Shown: one piece after another, positions 41,110-49,649 of the stretch
Position numbering within the stretch: position 1 is the first letter of the stretch
How the letters are laid out: each line of letters starts with the position of its first letter
The notes under the pieces: model-generated
The model's input: the letters and a program-made list of their open reading frames with translations, nothing else
The model's database searches: none
What the model was told of the DNA's origin: nothing
Position numbers and translations under genes: made by a program
Source: DAIOEK01 sp963828285
Lineage (GTDB): Bacteria; Chloroflexota; Anaerolineae; Anaerolineales; Anaerolineaceae
Assembly (NCBI GenBank): GCA_963828285.1
Contig: CAWHEB010000002.1
Span: forward strand, 682,001 to 746,000
DNA length: 64,000 bases
Direction of reading: 5' to 3'

Positions 41110-43581
41110 CTATTTAAGCCTGGCGAGAATATGGATTTCTTTAGTATCCGAATCCGGAAGAGGAATGATTGTGCCTGTGATTGGTTTGCCATCCACTAAT
41201 AAAGAGACATCATTCCCGGGACCTAAACGTTCCACCTTGATGATGTAATTTACCCCACGGAAATTGCGGGTTGCTTCAAACTCTTTCCAGTCCACTGGAA
41301 TCACCGGGGAAATCTGCAGACCTTTGAAGGTTGGCCGAATGCCTAATATCCACTGGGTTAATGCAACAAAGTTCCAGGCAGCGGTTCCTGTTAACCAGGA
41401 ATTTTTCGCTTCACCCGGTTTCAACGCGTCACGGCCGGCAATAGTCTGGGCATAAGCATATGGTTCGCAGCGGTGAATTTCGCTGATCGCTTCCCGAGCG
41501 GAGGGATTAATCCGCTTATAGTAGTCGAATGCTTTATCGCCCCGTCCGACTTTAGTTTCGGCGATCATTATCCAAGGATTGGTATGGCAGAATACGCTTG
41601 CATTTTCTTTATATCCTGGCGGATAGGAAGATATTTCGCCGAGATGAAGATAGTATTGAGTATATGCGGGTTGGTGAACCATGACTCCGTGTGGCGTAGC
41701 TAAACGATCGGCTACCGAATCCAAAGCCATTAGCGCATTTCCGTTCTCCACACCCAAACCGGCCATGACACAAATTCCCTGGGGCTCAACGAAAATTTGA
41801 CCTTCCTTACATTCCCGAGATCCGACCGGTTCACCAAAATTGTCATAAGCGCGACGGAACCATTTCCCATCCCAACCAGCGGTGTTTACAACCTCTTCCA
41901 TCTTCTTCCGTAAACTGACATATGAGAGTTCATCTGAAGTTTTATGCAGTGATCTGGCAAGGTTTTCCATCTCTTCAAGGGCAATGATATATAACCCGCC
42001 GATGAAGACACTTTCAGCCACTTTTCCATCTTTTGAGGTGGTTGTTTGGAAAGATTGCCCGGGGAATTCGGAAAAACAATTGAGATTCAGACAGTCATTC
42101 CAATCCGCACGCCCAATTAAAGGCAATCCATGAGGACCAAGTCTGTCGGAAGTGTATTGTATCGAACGTTGTAGATGTGTATACAGACTAGCTTCGGTGC
42201 CTAACTTGCTGTCAAATGGAACCTGCTCATCCAAAATCTTCCATTCCCCAGTTTCCTTGAGATAGGCAATGACCGCAAGGACAAGCCATAGGGGATCATC
42301 ATTAAAATCCCCACCCACTTCATTGTTACCAAGCTTGGTCATGGGTTGGTACTGATGATAGGCACCTCCATTTGGTAATTGAGTGGCTGCTAGATCGAGA
42401 ATCCGCTCACGAGCACGTTCAGGGACCAGGTGCATAAATCCTAACAGGTCCTGATTTGAGTCCCGAAATCCCATGCCGCGACCGATACCAGATTCGAAAT
42501 AGGAGGCAGAACGCGAGAAATTGAATGTGACCATCATCTGATAGGCTGTCCAGATGTTGATCATCCGGTTTGTATCATTATCCGGTGTGCTAATCCGAAA
42601 TTTACTCAAAAGATCAGACCAGTATCTTTGTAGTGCTTCAAATGCCTTGTCAGCTTCAGACAATTTCAGGTATCTGGATATAACCGGTTTCACGCCTTTC
42701 TTGTTGATCGTTTGTGAACCGACCGGATCGAACTTTTCTGCCCGGTCATTTTCATAATATCCGAGCAAGAATATCATCTGCTTTGATTCGCCAGGCTGCA
42801 AAACCACTTTGACCTTGTGCGCGCCAACCGGTTGCCATCCCACAGCAATGGAATTGTTTAATTGATCATTTTCAACAGCCAGCGGGGAATCCCAACCACG
42901 ATATGGTCCAAGGAAAGCATCCCGCTGGGTATCAAACCCGGAAATGTTTTCAGAGCAGGCAAAGTAAGCAAAATGATTACGCCTCTCACGATATTCCGAT
43001 TTGTGATAAATGACACTTTCATCTACTTCAACTTCACCTATCGAGTAATTCCGTTGGTAATTATTTGCATCATCAACAGCATCCCATAGGCAAAACTCAA
43101 TTGCAGAGAAAACAGACAGGTCGGCTGGAGTATTCCTATTATTTTTCAAGGTCAACTGCCAAACCTCAAGGTTTTCACCCAGAGGCACGAAATACTTCGT
43201 TTCTGATACGATCTGATTTAATTCTGAAGTGATCTTTGTATAGCCCAAACCATGGCGGCATTCGTATGCATCCAGATGGGTGCGAGTTGGCTGCCAGGTG
43301 GGTGACCAGAACCGGGGATGCTTTGCATCGTTATTCCGTAGGCCGGTATTATTATCGCGTATATAGATATATCTGCCATTTGTATCCAGAGGCGCATTGT
43401 TATATTTATAGCGGGTTAATCGCCGCAGACGGGCATCTTTATAGAAGGAATATCCCCCGGCAGTGTTTGAGATGATACCAAAATAAGATTCCATTCCCAA
43501 GTAATTGATCCAAGGCAGCGGCGTATCCGGCTGGGTGATCACGTATTCCCGTTGTTCATCGTCGAAATAACCAAATTGCAT
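41110..43581 (-). CDS. Cellobiose phosphorylase (GH94)
   Basis: An 823-residue cytosolic enzyme that splits cellobiose with phosphate to glucose 1-phosphate and glucose. The N-terminus GYFDDEQREYVITQPDTPLP followed by WINYLG matches clostridial cellobiose phosphorylases almost residue for residue, as do ESGIGRGMGFRDSNQDLLGF and GNNEVGGDFNDDPLWLVLA. The general acid is Asp496 in GLPLIGRADWNDCLNLNCF, and ECKEGQIFVEPQGICVMAGL and TGTAAWNFVALTQWILGI follow in order. There is no signal peptide. AGGTGGTAG precedes the ATG. It sits downstream of the sugar permeases, which identifies cellobiose or cello-oligosaccharides as the likely transported sugar. Confidence 0.96.
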   Translation of the reverse strand: MQFGYFDDEQREYVITQPDTPLPWINYLGMESYFGIISNTAGGYSFYKDARLRRLTRYKYNNAPLDTNGRYIYIRDNNTGLRNNDAKHPRFWSPTWQPTRTHLDAYECRHGLGYTKITSELNQIVSETKYFVPLGENLEVWQLTLKNNRNTPADLSVFSAIEFCLWDAVDDANNYQRNYSIGEVEVDESVIYHKSEYRERRNHFAYFACSENISGFDTQRDAFLGPYRGWDSPLAVENDQLNNSIAVGWQPVGAHKVKVVLQPGESKQMIFLLGYYENDRAEKFDPVGSQTINKKGVKPVISRYLKLSEADKAFEALQRYWSDLLSKFRISTPDNDTNRMINIWTAYQMMVTFNFSRSASYFESGIGRGMGFRDSNQDLLGFMHLVPERARERILDLAATQLPNGGAYHQYQPMTKLGNNEVGGDFNDDPLWLVLAVIAYLKETGEWKILDEQVPFDSKLGTEASLYTHLQRSIQYTSDRLGPHGLPLIGRADWNDCLNLNCFSEFPGQSFQTTTSKDGKVAESVFIGGLYIIALEEMENLARSLHKTSDELSYVSLRKKMEEVVNTAGWDGKWFRRAYDNFGEPVGSRECKEGQIFVEPQGICVMAGLGVENGNALMALDSVADRLATPHGVMVHQPAYTQYYLHLGEISSYPPGYKENASVFCHTNPWIMIAETKVGRGDKAFDYYKRINPSAREAISEIHRCEPYAYAQTIAGRDALKPGEAKNSWLTGTAAWNFVALTQWILGIRPTFKGLQISPVIPVDWKEFEATRNFRGVNYIIKVERLGPGNDVSLLVDGKPITGTIIPLPDSDTKEIHILARLK

Positions 43582-43733
43582 CTACCACCTCAAGTTGGAT
43601 CGTTTATAAATCCTTGAATTTATTTCACTTCATAACCGCATTGAATTATTCTCGTTGGTTTGATAACGAGGTCAAAATTGGGTAAAAACTATCATCGAAT
43701 GGCGAAGGTCCCGATCCCTTCTCCCTTATAGAC

Positions 43734-44579
43734 TTACTCTTTTACAGCCCCAATTGATATACCATTTACGATATACCTTGAGAATAGGAAGTACATAATG
43801 ATGATCGGTACAACTGATGCCGCCAAACCGAGGTAGATGGCTCCGTATTCATGGCGGTAAACATCGCCACGTAATGTTTGAACCAACATGGGCAGGGTGT
43901 ATTTGTCTCTGGAGGTGATTAGGATGAAAGCGTTGAAGAAATTGTTCCAAGCTCCAACAAAGGCAAAGATACCGAGCGTAAACGCACCTGGCGCGGCAAT
44001 TGGGAACATGATCTTATGAAAAATACCCAATTCACTGCAGCCATCAATTCTTCCTGCATCGATCAGGTCCTGGATCAATATGGATTCAAGGTATTGCTTG
44101 GTAAAGAATACCGAACCTGCAGACGCGATACTAGGTAATATCAGCGAAAGATAGTTATCATCCAACCCGATTTTTGCCATGTATTGGTAGAAACCGATGA
44201 TCGAAAGCTGCATCGGAATCATTACCAATACAAGAATTGAATTGTAAAAGAATTTTTTACCTTTGAAATCGTAGACAACGATCCCATATGCTGTCAGCAT
44301 TGAAAAATAGACAGTAACCAGGGTTGTGGCCATGGATATGATGAAACTGTTAAAGAAACCGCGTGGCAAATCCAAGCCTTTGCTTAACAAGATCTGATAG
44401 TTGCTTAAGAGGTACTTACTAGGGAAAATACTGATTCCCTGTTGAATTTCCACTGTTGACCGAGTTGCATTTACAATCAACAACCAGACTGGAATTATGG
44501 TCACGATCAGAAGGATTACCAAGATTATGTAGATAACCACCCGGGTGATATTGAGAGATAGTTTATAGTTTGTGTTCAT
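43734..44579 (-). CDS. Sugar ABC transporter permease (MalG type)
   Basis: An inner-membrane permease of about 281 residues with six helices. The ABC-interaction loop is DAGRIDGCSELGIFHKIMFP, with the conserved E-A-A-like G. LVMIPMQLSIIGFYQYMAKI and FVGAWNNFFNAFILI are typical. Met at 44579 is preferred as start because AGGAG lies nine bases upstream; the ATG at 44588 would touch the ribosome site. It forms the heterodimeric pore with the MalF-type permease encoded just upstream. No ATPase gene is in the operon, so a shared MsiK-type ATPase encoded elsewhere must energise it. Confidence 0.93.
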   Translation of the reverse strand: MNTNYKLSLNITRVVIYIILVILLIVTIIPVWLLIVNATRSTVEIQQGISIFPSKYLLSNYQILLSKGLDLPRGFFNSFIISMATTLVTVYFSMLTAYGIVVYDFKGKKFFYNSILVLVMIPMQLSIIGFYQYMAKIGLDDNYLSLILPSIASAGSVFFTKQYLESILIQDLIDAGRIDGCSELGIFHKIMFPIAAPGAFTLGIFAFVGAWNNFFNAFILITSRDKYTLPMLVQTLRGDVYRHEYGAIYLGLAASVVPIIIMYFLFSRYIVNGISIGAVKE

Positions 44580-44592
44580 ATTTGCCATCTCC

Positions 44593-45507
44593 TCACACCT
44601 TTTCCGAGGTTACTTTGTCATGCTTTTCCCGTAGCAAGTAAAAGATCAGCAAGGCAACAAAGGTGGTCATGATGAAAACCATTACTCCCACAGAAGAAGC
44701 AGCACCGATATGTCCCTGGCTGCTGCGGAACCGCATATACATCATGATATTGTTTGTCAGAATTGAATTTGCAGGACTGCCTCTACCGTCTGTCAATAAC
44801 ATCGGGATATCAAACATCTGCATACCACCGACCAATGAAGTCACCAGGACATAGATCATGACTGGTTTGATCAAGGGCAGCGTAATCCAATTGAACATTT
44901 GCCAGGTATTTGCACCATCAATTGTGGCTGCTTCATAAATTGATACAGAGATGGAGGTCATTGCAGCCATAAGAAGAATAGTTGTTTGTCCAAACCACAT
45001 CCACCATTGAATAAACACTACCAAGCCGCGCATCACTGCCGGGCTTCGGATAAAATCGATCGCTTCAGGTATTAAATCAGCTCTAACCAGGAATTGATTT
45101 ACCGGACCATAAAAAGAAAATAAACTAAAGAAAAGTGCAGCTATAGCTGATGACATCAGCAAATTTGGCATATAGAATAGCATACGCCAGATGCCACCAC
45201 CTTTAATTTTCAGCATAGTATTTGTGAACCATACAGATAACAAAAGGGCGATTCCCAATTGAGGAACAAAATTCATTAACCACAGTTCCCATGTATTTGT
45301 TATTGCGGTGGAAAAAGTTGAATCTGCAAACAGCCGTTTAAAGTTCGCCAGGCCAATAAAATTGGCATGGGCTTTCATTAATGTTGTATCGGTAAAACTC
45401 AAGCTCAAAGTATTGTAAACAGGGTAAAGACCAAAGAGTAAAAACCCGATAACGAATGGCGCAATGAAGAAATAGCCATATGTATTTTTTTGTACTTTTG
45501 AGAACAT
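44593..45507 (-). CDS. Sugar ABC transporter permease (MalF type)
   Basis: A permease of about 304 residues with six helices. YFFIAPFVIGFLLFGLYPVY is the first helix, NTLSLSFTDTTLMK the following loop, and EAATIDGANTWQMFNWITLP the ABC-interaction (EAA) motif. The ATG at 45507 is preferred over the GTG at 45513 because GGGAG lies seven bases ahead of it. The gene is separated from the binding-protein gene by a strong hairpin and from the MalG-type gene by a few bases, as usual for sugar importers of the CUT1 class. Confidence 0.93.
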   Translation of the reverse strand: MFSKVQKNTYGYFFIAPFVIGFLLFGLYPVYNTLSLSFTDTTLMKAHANFIGLANFKRLFADSTFSTAITNTWELWLMNFVPQLGIALLLSVWFTNTMLKIKGGGIWRMLFYMPNLLMSSAIAALFFSLFSFYGPVNQFLVRADLIPEAIDFIRSPAVMRGLVVFIQWWMWFGQTTILLMAAMTSISVSIYEAATIDGANTWQMFNWITLPLIKPVMIYVLVTSLVGGMQMFDIPMLLTDGRGSPANSILTNNIMMYMRFRSSQGHIGAASSVGVMVFIMTTFVALLIFYLLREKHDKVTSEKV

Positions 45508-45524
45508 CGGCACTCTCCCTTCGA

Positions 45525-45558
45525 AATGAGTCAGTGTATTTTATTACACTGACTCATT
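45525..45558 (-). promoter_or_regulatory. Intercistronic hairpin between binding-protein and permease genes
   Basis: Perfect 14-base arms AATGAGTCAGTGTA and its complement enclose a six-base loop. It occupies most of the gap between the binding-protein stop (45579) and the permease start (45507). It probably stabilises the upstream message or limits read-through, giving more binding protein than permease. The other sugar operon has a palindrome in the same place (593-618). Confidence 0.75.
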
Positions 45559-45578
45559 ATACGCTGGCTTAACTTGAA

Positions 45579-47048
45579 TTAGTTAATGATCAGATCGGGG
45601 AATTCGTTGCGGACAGCATCTTTCCAGAGCTTCCACATTTCATCGAGAGTGATCGTGCCACCGAGGTAAGAGTTCTCAGGATCATTGAGGGCGCGTTGAA
45701 TGGCGTCATCGGATCCCTGCATGAGACGGGCATTGACTGTCGGTGCTGCAGCAGCGAAACCACCATATGAGTTCTGTCCACCCAGGAATTTGCTGAGGTC
45801 AGAATTGTCGAAGGAAGCGGTGATCTTTTTGACGACTACCTGGCTGGAAACAAAATCACCAGCAGCCTGTTTTTGATCAGCAGAAACTTCTGGATCGATT
45901 GCTTTTAGATATTCATTGGTATATACACCGGTTGCCCAATTGGTCAGGTTTTCCTGATCAAGGGTGCAGAAACGTACGAATTCTTTGGCGAGGTCCATGT
46001 TCTTGGTTTCTTTCATAGCGCCTAACCAGGTACCACCCCATTGATAGGGCAGTGGACCAGTGATAACAGCCCAGTCACCGACGGTGGTGGTGGATTTGTC
46101 AGCAGAGGTAGCATTGGGGGCTAAGACGTAGGGAAGACCCCAAGTGGGGAGGAAGTATGAGAAGATTTTCTTGGGATTGCCATCGGCATCCTTCAGTGAG
46201 TCATTCATACCAGCGAACCAACCTTCTTGCCACTGAGTGGCTTTGGCTTCGTATCCATTATCACGGAAGGTCTTGGCAGTCGCAACCATCTTTTCAACCA
46301 TGGGATCCACGGTCAGGGTGTTGTCTACGATCCAAGGATTGGCGCGGTTGGCATAGAAGAGGTTCTGGAAATCGCCATTGGAAGCGACCATGTAGGTATT
46401 GCCACCGGATTTTTCTTTGACAACTGCGGCTGCGGCGGTATATTTGTCCATGTCGCCGAGGATTTCCTGAATCTTAGCGGGATCGTCAGTGCCGAAGTAT
46501 TCCTTGGCAAGGCTGCGGCGATAGAATAATGCGCCCGGGGTAGCCTGGTATGCATAAGCCTTGGTTACACCATCGAAGGTACCTACATCGGTCACAAACT
46601 TATAGGTTTCATTTTCCACAGCGTATTTCATGAGGTCGCCGAGGTCAGCCAGGAAATCGCTTTCAACATAACTCTTGACGAATGCTGCTTCGAGAGCGAC
46701 AACATCAGGAACCTGATCAGTACCGAGGGTAGCCATCAGTTTGGTCTGATATTCACCGTTGGTCATCGGGACCATGGTATAGACTACATCGACATCCGGA
46801 TGAGTCTTTTCGAAGGCAATGGCCATGGTATTGATCTCAGGTGTGAAAGACCAGACATTCAGGACGGTCTTTTCGGGTGCGGCGGGAGCAGCAGGAGCTT
46901 CAGCTGCGGGTGCTTCAGCAGCGGGTGCTTCAGCAGCAGGTGCTTCAGCGGCTGGGGCTTCGGTCGCAACTGGGGCGGCTGGAGCGCATGCGGCAAGCAT
47001 AAAGCTTGCTACGAGTAGTACAGACAAAATTAAAGTTATGCGTTTCAT
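45579..47048 (-). CDS. Sugar-binding lipoprotein of ABC importer (probably cello-oligosaccharide)
   Basis: A 489-residue family 1 solute-binding protein. The signal MKRITLILSVLLVASFMLAA ends in the lipobox cysteine, followed by an Ala/Glu/Pro repeat linker to residue 58 and then TVLNVWSFTPEINTMAIAFE. MVPMTNGEYQTKLMATLGTD, VPDVVALEAAFVKSYVE and the late motif QWGGTWLGAMKETKNMDLAK are family features; the C-terminal helices end near DEMWKLWKDAV. AAGGAAC and AGGAG lie before the ATG. Gene order with two permeases, GH94 and GH3 points to cellobiose or longer cellodextrins; that is inferred. It is intact, unlike its counterpart at 653-2011. Confidence 0.93.
   Translation of the reverse strand: MKRITLILSVLLVASFMLAACAPAAPVATEAPAAEAPAAEAPAAEAPAAEAPAAPAAPEKTVLNVWSFTPEINTMAIAFEKTHPDVDVVYTMVPMTNGEYQTKLMATLGTDQVPDVVALEAAFVKSYVESDFLADLGDLMKYAVENETYKFVTDVGTFDGVTKAYAYQATPGALFYRRSLAKEYFGTDDPAKIQEILGDMDKYTAAAAVVKEKSGGNTYMVASNGDFQNLFYANRANPWIVDNTLTVDPMVEKMVATAKTFRDNGYEAKATQWQEGWFAGMNDSLKDADGNPKKIFSYFLPTWGLPYVLAPNATSADKSTTTVGDWAVITGPLPYQWGGTWLGAMKETKNMDLAKEFVRFCTLDQENLTNWATGVYTNEYLKAIDPEVSADQKQAAGDFVSSQVVVKKITASFDNSDLSKFLGGQNSYGGFAAAAPTVNARLMQGSDDAIQRALNDPENSYLGGTITLDEMWKLWKDAVRNEFPDLIIN
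46875..46985 (-). repeat. 15-bp tandem repeat encoding Ala/Glu/Pro linker
   Basis: About five 15-base units encode EAPAA repeats between the lipobox and the sugar-binding domain. The same linker type occurs in the binding protein at 653-2011. Confidence 0.8.
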
Positions 47049-47114
47049 CTTGTTCCTTTTCTCCTGAAATTGATAGATGTTTTATAGAACTTCTGTATTG
47101 ATTACAAACTGTTT

Positions 47115-47137
47115 TGTTAGGGTGTCCTCACCTCCTT
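47115..47137 (-). promoter_or_regulatory. Conserved 5' leader element (GGAGGTG...CACCCTAAC)
   Basis: On the minus strand AAAGGAGGTG, five bases and CACCCTAAC lie 67 bases before the ATG at 47048. It matches the element at 2079-2098 in sequence and distance. The GTG inside opens only a four-codon frame, so a leader peptide is unlikely. Confidence 0.45.
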
Positions 47138-47149
47138 TAAGGATAGATT

Positions 47150-47165
47150 TTGGGAGCGCTTCCAA
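47150..47165 (-). promoter_or_regulatory. LacI-family operator before the binding-protein gene
   Basis: TTGGGAGCGCTTCCAA is a near-perfect palindrome centred on GCGC, the usual core of LacI/GalR operators. It lies between the lacI stop and the binding-protein start, just downstream of a TATAAT (GAATATAAT on the minus strand near 47180). The same site in reverse complement is found at 48267-48282. Confidence 0.85.
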
Positions 47166-47180
47166 CGTATAGCAAAAAAA

Positions 47181-48221
47181 TTATATTCTTGCCCCCTCGG
47201 TCTTTGGTATTTTTGCACCGCAAGACTCGCGGATAATCAGCTCAGTATCCATAAATACCCTCCTAGCTGGCTCGTTGCCGTTTTCGATCAAATCTAGAAG
47301 CAACTCCACTGCCTTGACACCAAATTTCATGATGGGCTGGCGAATGGTAGTTAATAGGATCTTAGTCAAATGCTGCATCGGGAGATCATCGAATCCAACA
47401 ATGGCAATATCTTCGGGTACACGCAGACCGGCTTCCTGGATTGCCCGGATCGCACCGACTGCCATGATATCCGAGGCTGTAAATACAGCCTGCGGGTTTC
47501 CTAATAATATTTTTTTCATACCGATATAGCCACTGATTTCTGAGAAGTTCCCCTCTGCGATCAGTGATTCATCCACATCCAAACCTGCTCCACGAAGCGC
47601 TTTTACATACCCATCCCTACGGTCAATACTCACAGTGCTATGCATTCCACCGGTGATCGTACCGATGCGAGTATGACCCAAACTAATGAGGTGGCGGGTT
47701 GCCTTATACGCAGCGTCCACATTGTCAACATCAATGTAGCTGATACCACTGGCTTCATGCGGACGTCCCAGGTTTACGCTGGGGATACTGGAGCGGGTGA
47801 GATGCTCAATGATCTTATCTTCAGGTTCGCCAGATTGGATGAGAACCCCATCCAATAAACCTCTACGGGAGATGCGAGGAGTAATCTTTTCTTCATCCTC
47901 TTTATTACCGACGAGGAAAAGGGATAAGGTCAGATCAGAATTATTACAACCGTACGCGATACCCTGGGTAAGCTGGGGGAAATATGGATCAGTAAAGAAG
48001 GAACTCGCGCTGCGCGGCAGGACAAGTCCGATGACATGGGAACGTTGAGATGCGAGTGAACGGGCAGCAGCATTGGGATGAAAACCAGTGGAATGAATCG
48101 CTTTTTGGACCCGCTTGCGAACATCAGGGCTGACGTTAGGATGGTTGTTAACCACGCGCGAAACTGTGGATCGCGATACTCCTACCTGCTTTGCGATGTC
48201 TTCAAGCGTCAGATCTGCCAC
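47181..48221 (-). CDS. LacI-family transcriptional repressor of the cellobiose operon
   Basis: A 346-residue repressor. The N-terminal HTH is LTLEDIAKQVGVSRSTVSRV followed by VNNHPNVSPDVRKRVQKAI and a hinge helix containing NAAARSLASQRS. The effector domain resembles periplasmic sugar-binding proteins (HVIGLVLPRSASSFFTDPYF, IGTITGGMHSTVSIDRRDGY, IVGFDDLPMQHLTKILLTTI). The GTG at 48221 with CGGAG upstream is the start. It should bind the two matching operators at 48267 and 47150 and release them when cellobiose or a related sugar is present. It is the first gene of the minus-strand operon and probably regulates itself. Confidence 0.93.
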   Translation of the reverse strand: MADLTLEDIAKQVGVSRSTVSRVVNNHPNVSPDVRKRVQKAIHSTGFHPNAAARSLASQRSHVIGLVLPRSASSFFTDPYFPQLTQGIAYGCNNSDLTLSLFLVGNKEDEEKITPRISRRGLLDGVLIQSGEPEDKIIEHLTRSSIPSVNLGRPHEASGISYIDVDNVDAAYKATRHLISLGHTRIGTITGGMHSTVSIDRRDGYVKALRGAGLDVDESLIAEGNFSEISGYIGMKKILLGNPQAVFTASDIMAVGAIRAIQEAGLRVPEDIAIVGFDDLPMQHLTKILLTTIRQPIMKFGVKAVELLLDLIENGNEPARRVFMDTELIIRESCGAKIPKTEGARI

Positions 48222-48266
48222 TAACAGGCTCCGATTGGGAATGATTGGGAAAATATCCAGAATTTG

Positions 48267-48282
48267 TTGGAAGCGCTCCCAA
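48267..48282 (-). promoter_or_regulatory. LacI-family operator before lacI
   Basis: TTGGAAGCGCTCCCAA is the exact reverse complement of the operator at 47150-47165. It lies 11 bases downstream of the lacI -10 box, covering the transcription start region, so binding would block the promoter. Confidence 0.88.
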
Positions 48283-48292
48283 GAACAGTACT

Positions 48293-48321
48293 AGTATAAA
48301 GACTCTTCGACATGTTGTCAA
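48293..48321 (-). promoter_or_regulatory. Sigma-70 type promoter of lacI
   Basis: On the minus strand TTGACA (48321-48316), a 17-base spacer and TATACT (48298-48293) form a strong promoter reading into the operator and lacI. Confidence 0.88.
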
Positions 48322-48424
48322 CCATGGATTTTTCTTAGACTTATAAAGCTTCGAATTCTTTGTCCAAAACCATTTATTCACCAATCAACTAACTAGCAAA
48401 GCTTCCCCAACAATAAATTGCTTA

Positions 48425-48452
48425 TTGACTTTCATCCCGCGGTTTGGATAAT
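48425..48452 (+). promoter_or_regulatory. Promoter of the ATP-grasp gene
   Basis: TTGACT (48425-48430), a 16-base spacer and GATAAT (48447-48452) lie 27 bases ahead of the ATG at 48480. Confidence 0.6.
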
Positions 48453-48479
48453 ATATGAAACTTGTTATGGAGTGAAATT

Positions 48480-49649
48480 ATGAATTATGTCATTCTCTCA
48501 CCGCATTTTCCATCCAATTATTATCAGTTCTGTGTTAGATTGCGTGCACTGGGTGCAACTGTCCTGGGGATAGCTGATGAGCCTTATGAAAACCTGAACC
48601 AGGAATTGAAAGAGTCGATAAACGAATATTTCTATGTTCCCAATATGCATCATTACGAAGACCTAGTACGTGCTTTAGGTTACTTGACCTATCGATGGGG
48701 AAAGATCGATGGGTTGGACTCATTTAGCGAATACTGGTTGGAAACCGAAGCAATGCTGCGCAAAGACTTCAATATTGAAGGATTACATCCAGAAGATCTT
48801 CCGGTGATCAAACGCAAATCGCTTATGAAGGGTGTATATAAGAAAGCTGGTGTCGAAACAGCCCCGGGTATGATCGCAGGATCTGTTTCAGAGGCAAAAC
48901 GATTTGCCAATAAAGTCGGTTTCCCACTCATCGCAAAGCCCGATATCGGTGTAGGCGCTGCCCATACCTATAAATTTGAGAACATGAATCAACTGGATGC
49001 ATTCTTTGTTGCTCCACCACCTGTTGAGTATTTTCTTGAGAAGTATATCCAAGGCTATATTGAGACTTTTGATGGGCTGACAGACCAAAACGGGGATATC
49101 GTTTTCTTCTCTTCTCTAGTGTTTCCACGGGGGATCATGGAGACTGTGAACGAGGACACGGATATGTACTACTACACCCAGAGAGAAATTCCTGCTGATC
49201 TTGAACAAGCCGGAAGAAAAGTTGTCCGAGCGTATAACATCTGCAAGCGGTTCTTTCACCTGGAATTTTTCCGCACAGAGAACGGGGGACTGATCGGACT
49301 AGAAGTGAATATGCGACCACCCGGTGGTTTGACTACGGATATGTTCAATTACGCCAATGATCTGGATATTTACTACGAATGGGCGGATGTAGTCCTTCAC
49401 AATCGATTCTCAGCAAGTGTCACCCGTCCTTATTATTGTGCCTACATTGGCAGGAAATGGAACCTGCAATACGTCCACACCCATGAAGAAATCAAATCCC
49501 AATTCGGTAATCTAATCCTGCAAGACGAGCCCATTTCAGGTGTATTCGAGAAAGTTTTAGGAAGTTATGGATATATTGTAAGATCTCCTGAACTGGATAC
49601 CATCAACAGCATTGTCCATTACATCCATCAAAAAGTGGGGCAAAGTTGA
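48480..49649 (+). CDS. ATP-grasp ligase
   Basis: A 389-residue enzyme that probably joins a carboxylate to an amine through an acyl phosphate. The ATP-grasp fold is seen in KSLMKGVYKKAGVETAPGMI, FANKVGFPLIAKPDIGVGAA (ATP-binding Lys), EYFLEKYIQGYIETFDGLTD and FFHLEFFRTENGGLIGLEVN with the metal ligands E and N, followed by MRPPGG. The N-terminal domain (MNYVILSPHFPSNYYQF) is a Rossmann-like pre-ATP-grasp region. The ATG at 48480 follows GGAG; an earlier ATG at 48462 lacks a site. Its stop overlaps the TTG start of the esterase gene. Substrate unknown; the fused-by-overlap esterase suggests a shared pathway. Confidence 0.85.
   Translation: MNYVILSPHFPSNYYQFCVRLRALGATVLGIADEPYENLNQELKESINEYFYVPNMHHYEDLVRALGYLTYRWGKIDGLDSFSEYWLETEAMLRKDFNIEGLHPEDLPVIKRKSLMKGVYKKAGVETAPGMIAGSVSEAKRFANKVGFPLIAKPDIGVGAAHTYKFENMNQLDAFFVAPPPVEYFLEKYIQGYIETFDGLTDQNGDIVFFSSLVFPRGIMETVNEDTDMYYYTQREIPADLEQAGRKVVRAYNICKRFFHLEFFRTENGGLIGLEVNMRPPGGLTTDMFNYANDLDIYYEWADVVLHNRFSASVTRPYYCAYIGRKWNLQYVHTHEEIKSQFGNLILQDEPISGVFEKVLGSYGYIVRSPELDTINSIVHYIHQKVGQS

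Noticed and set aside
47123..47137. Leader peptide starting at the GTG after GGAGG before the binding-protein gene
   Set aside because: The frame stops after four codons, and the equivalent frame upstream of the other binding protein is unrelated in sequence.
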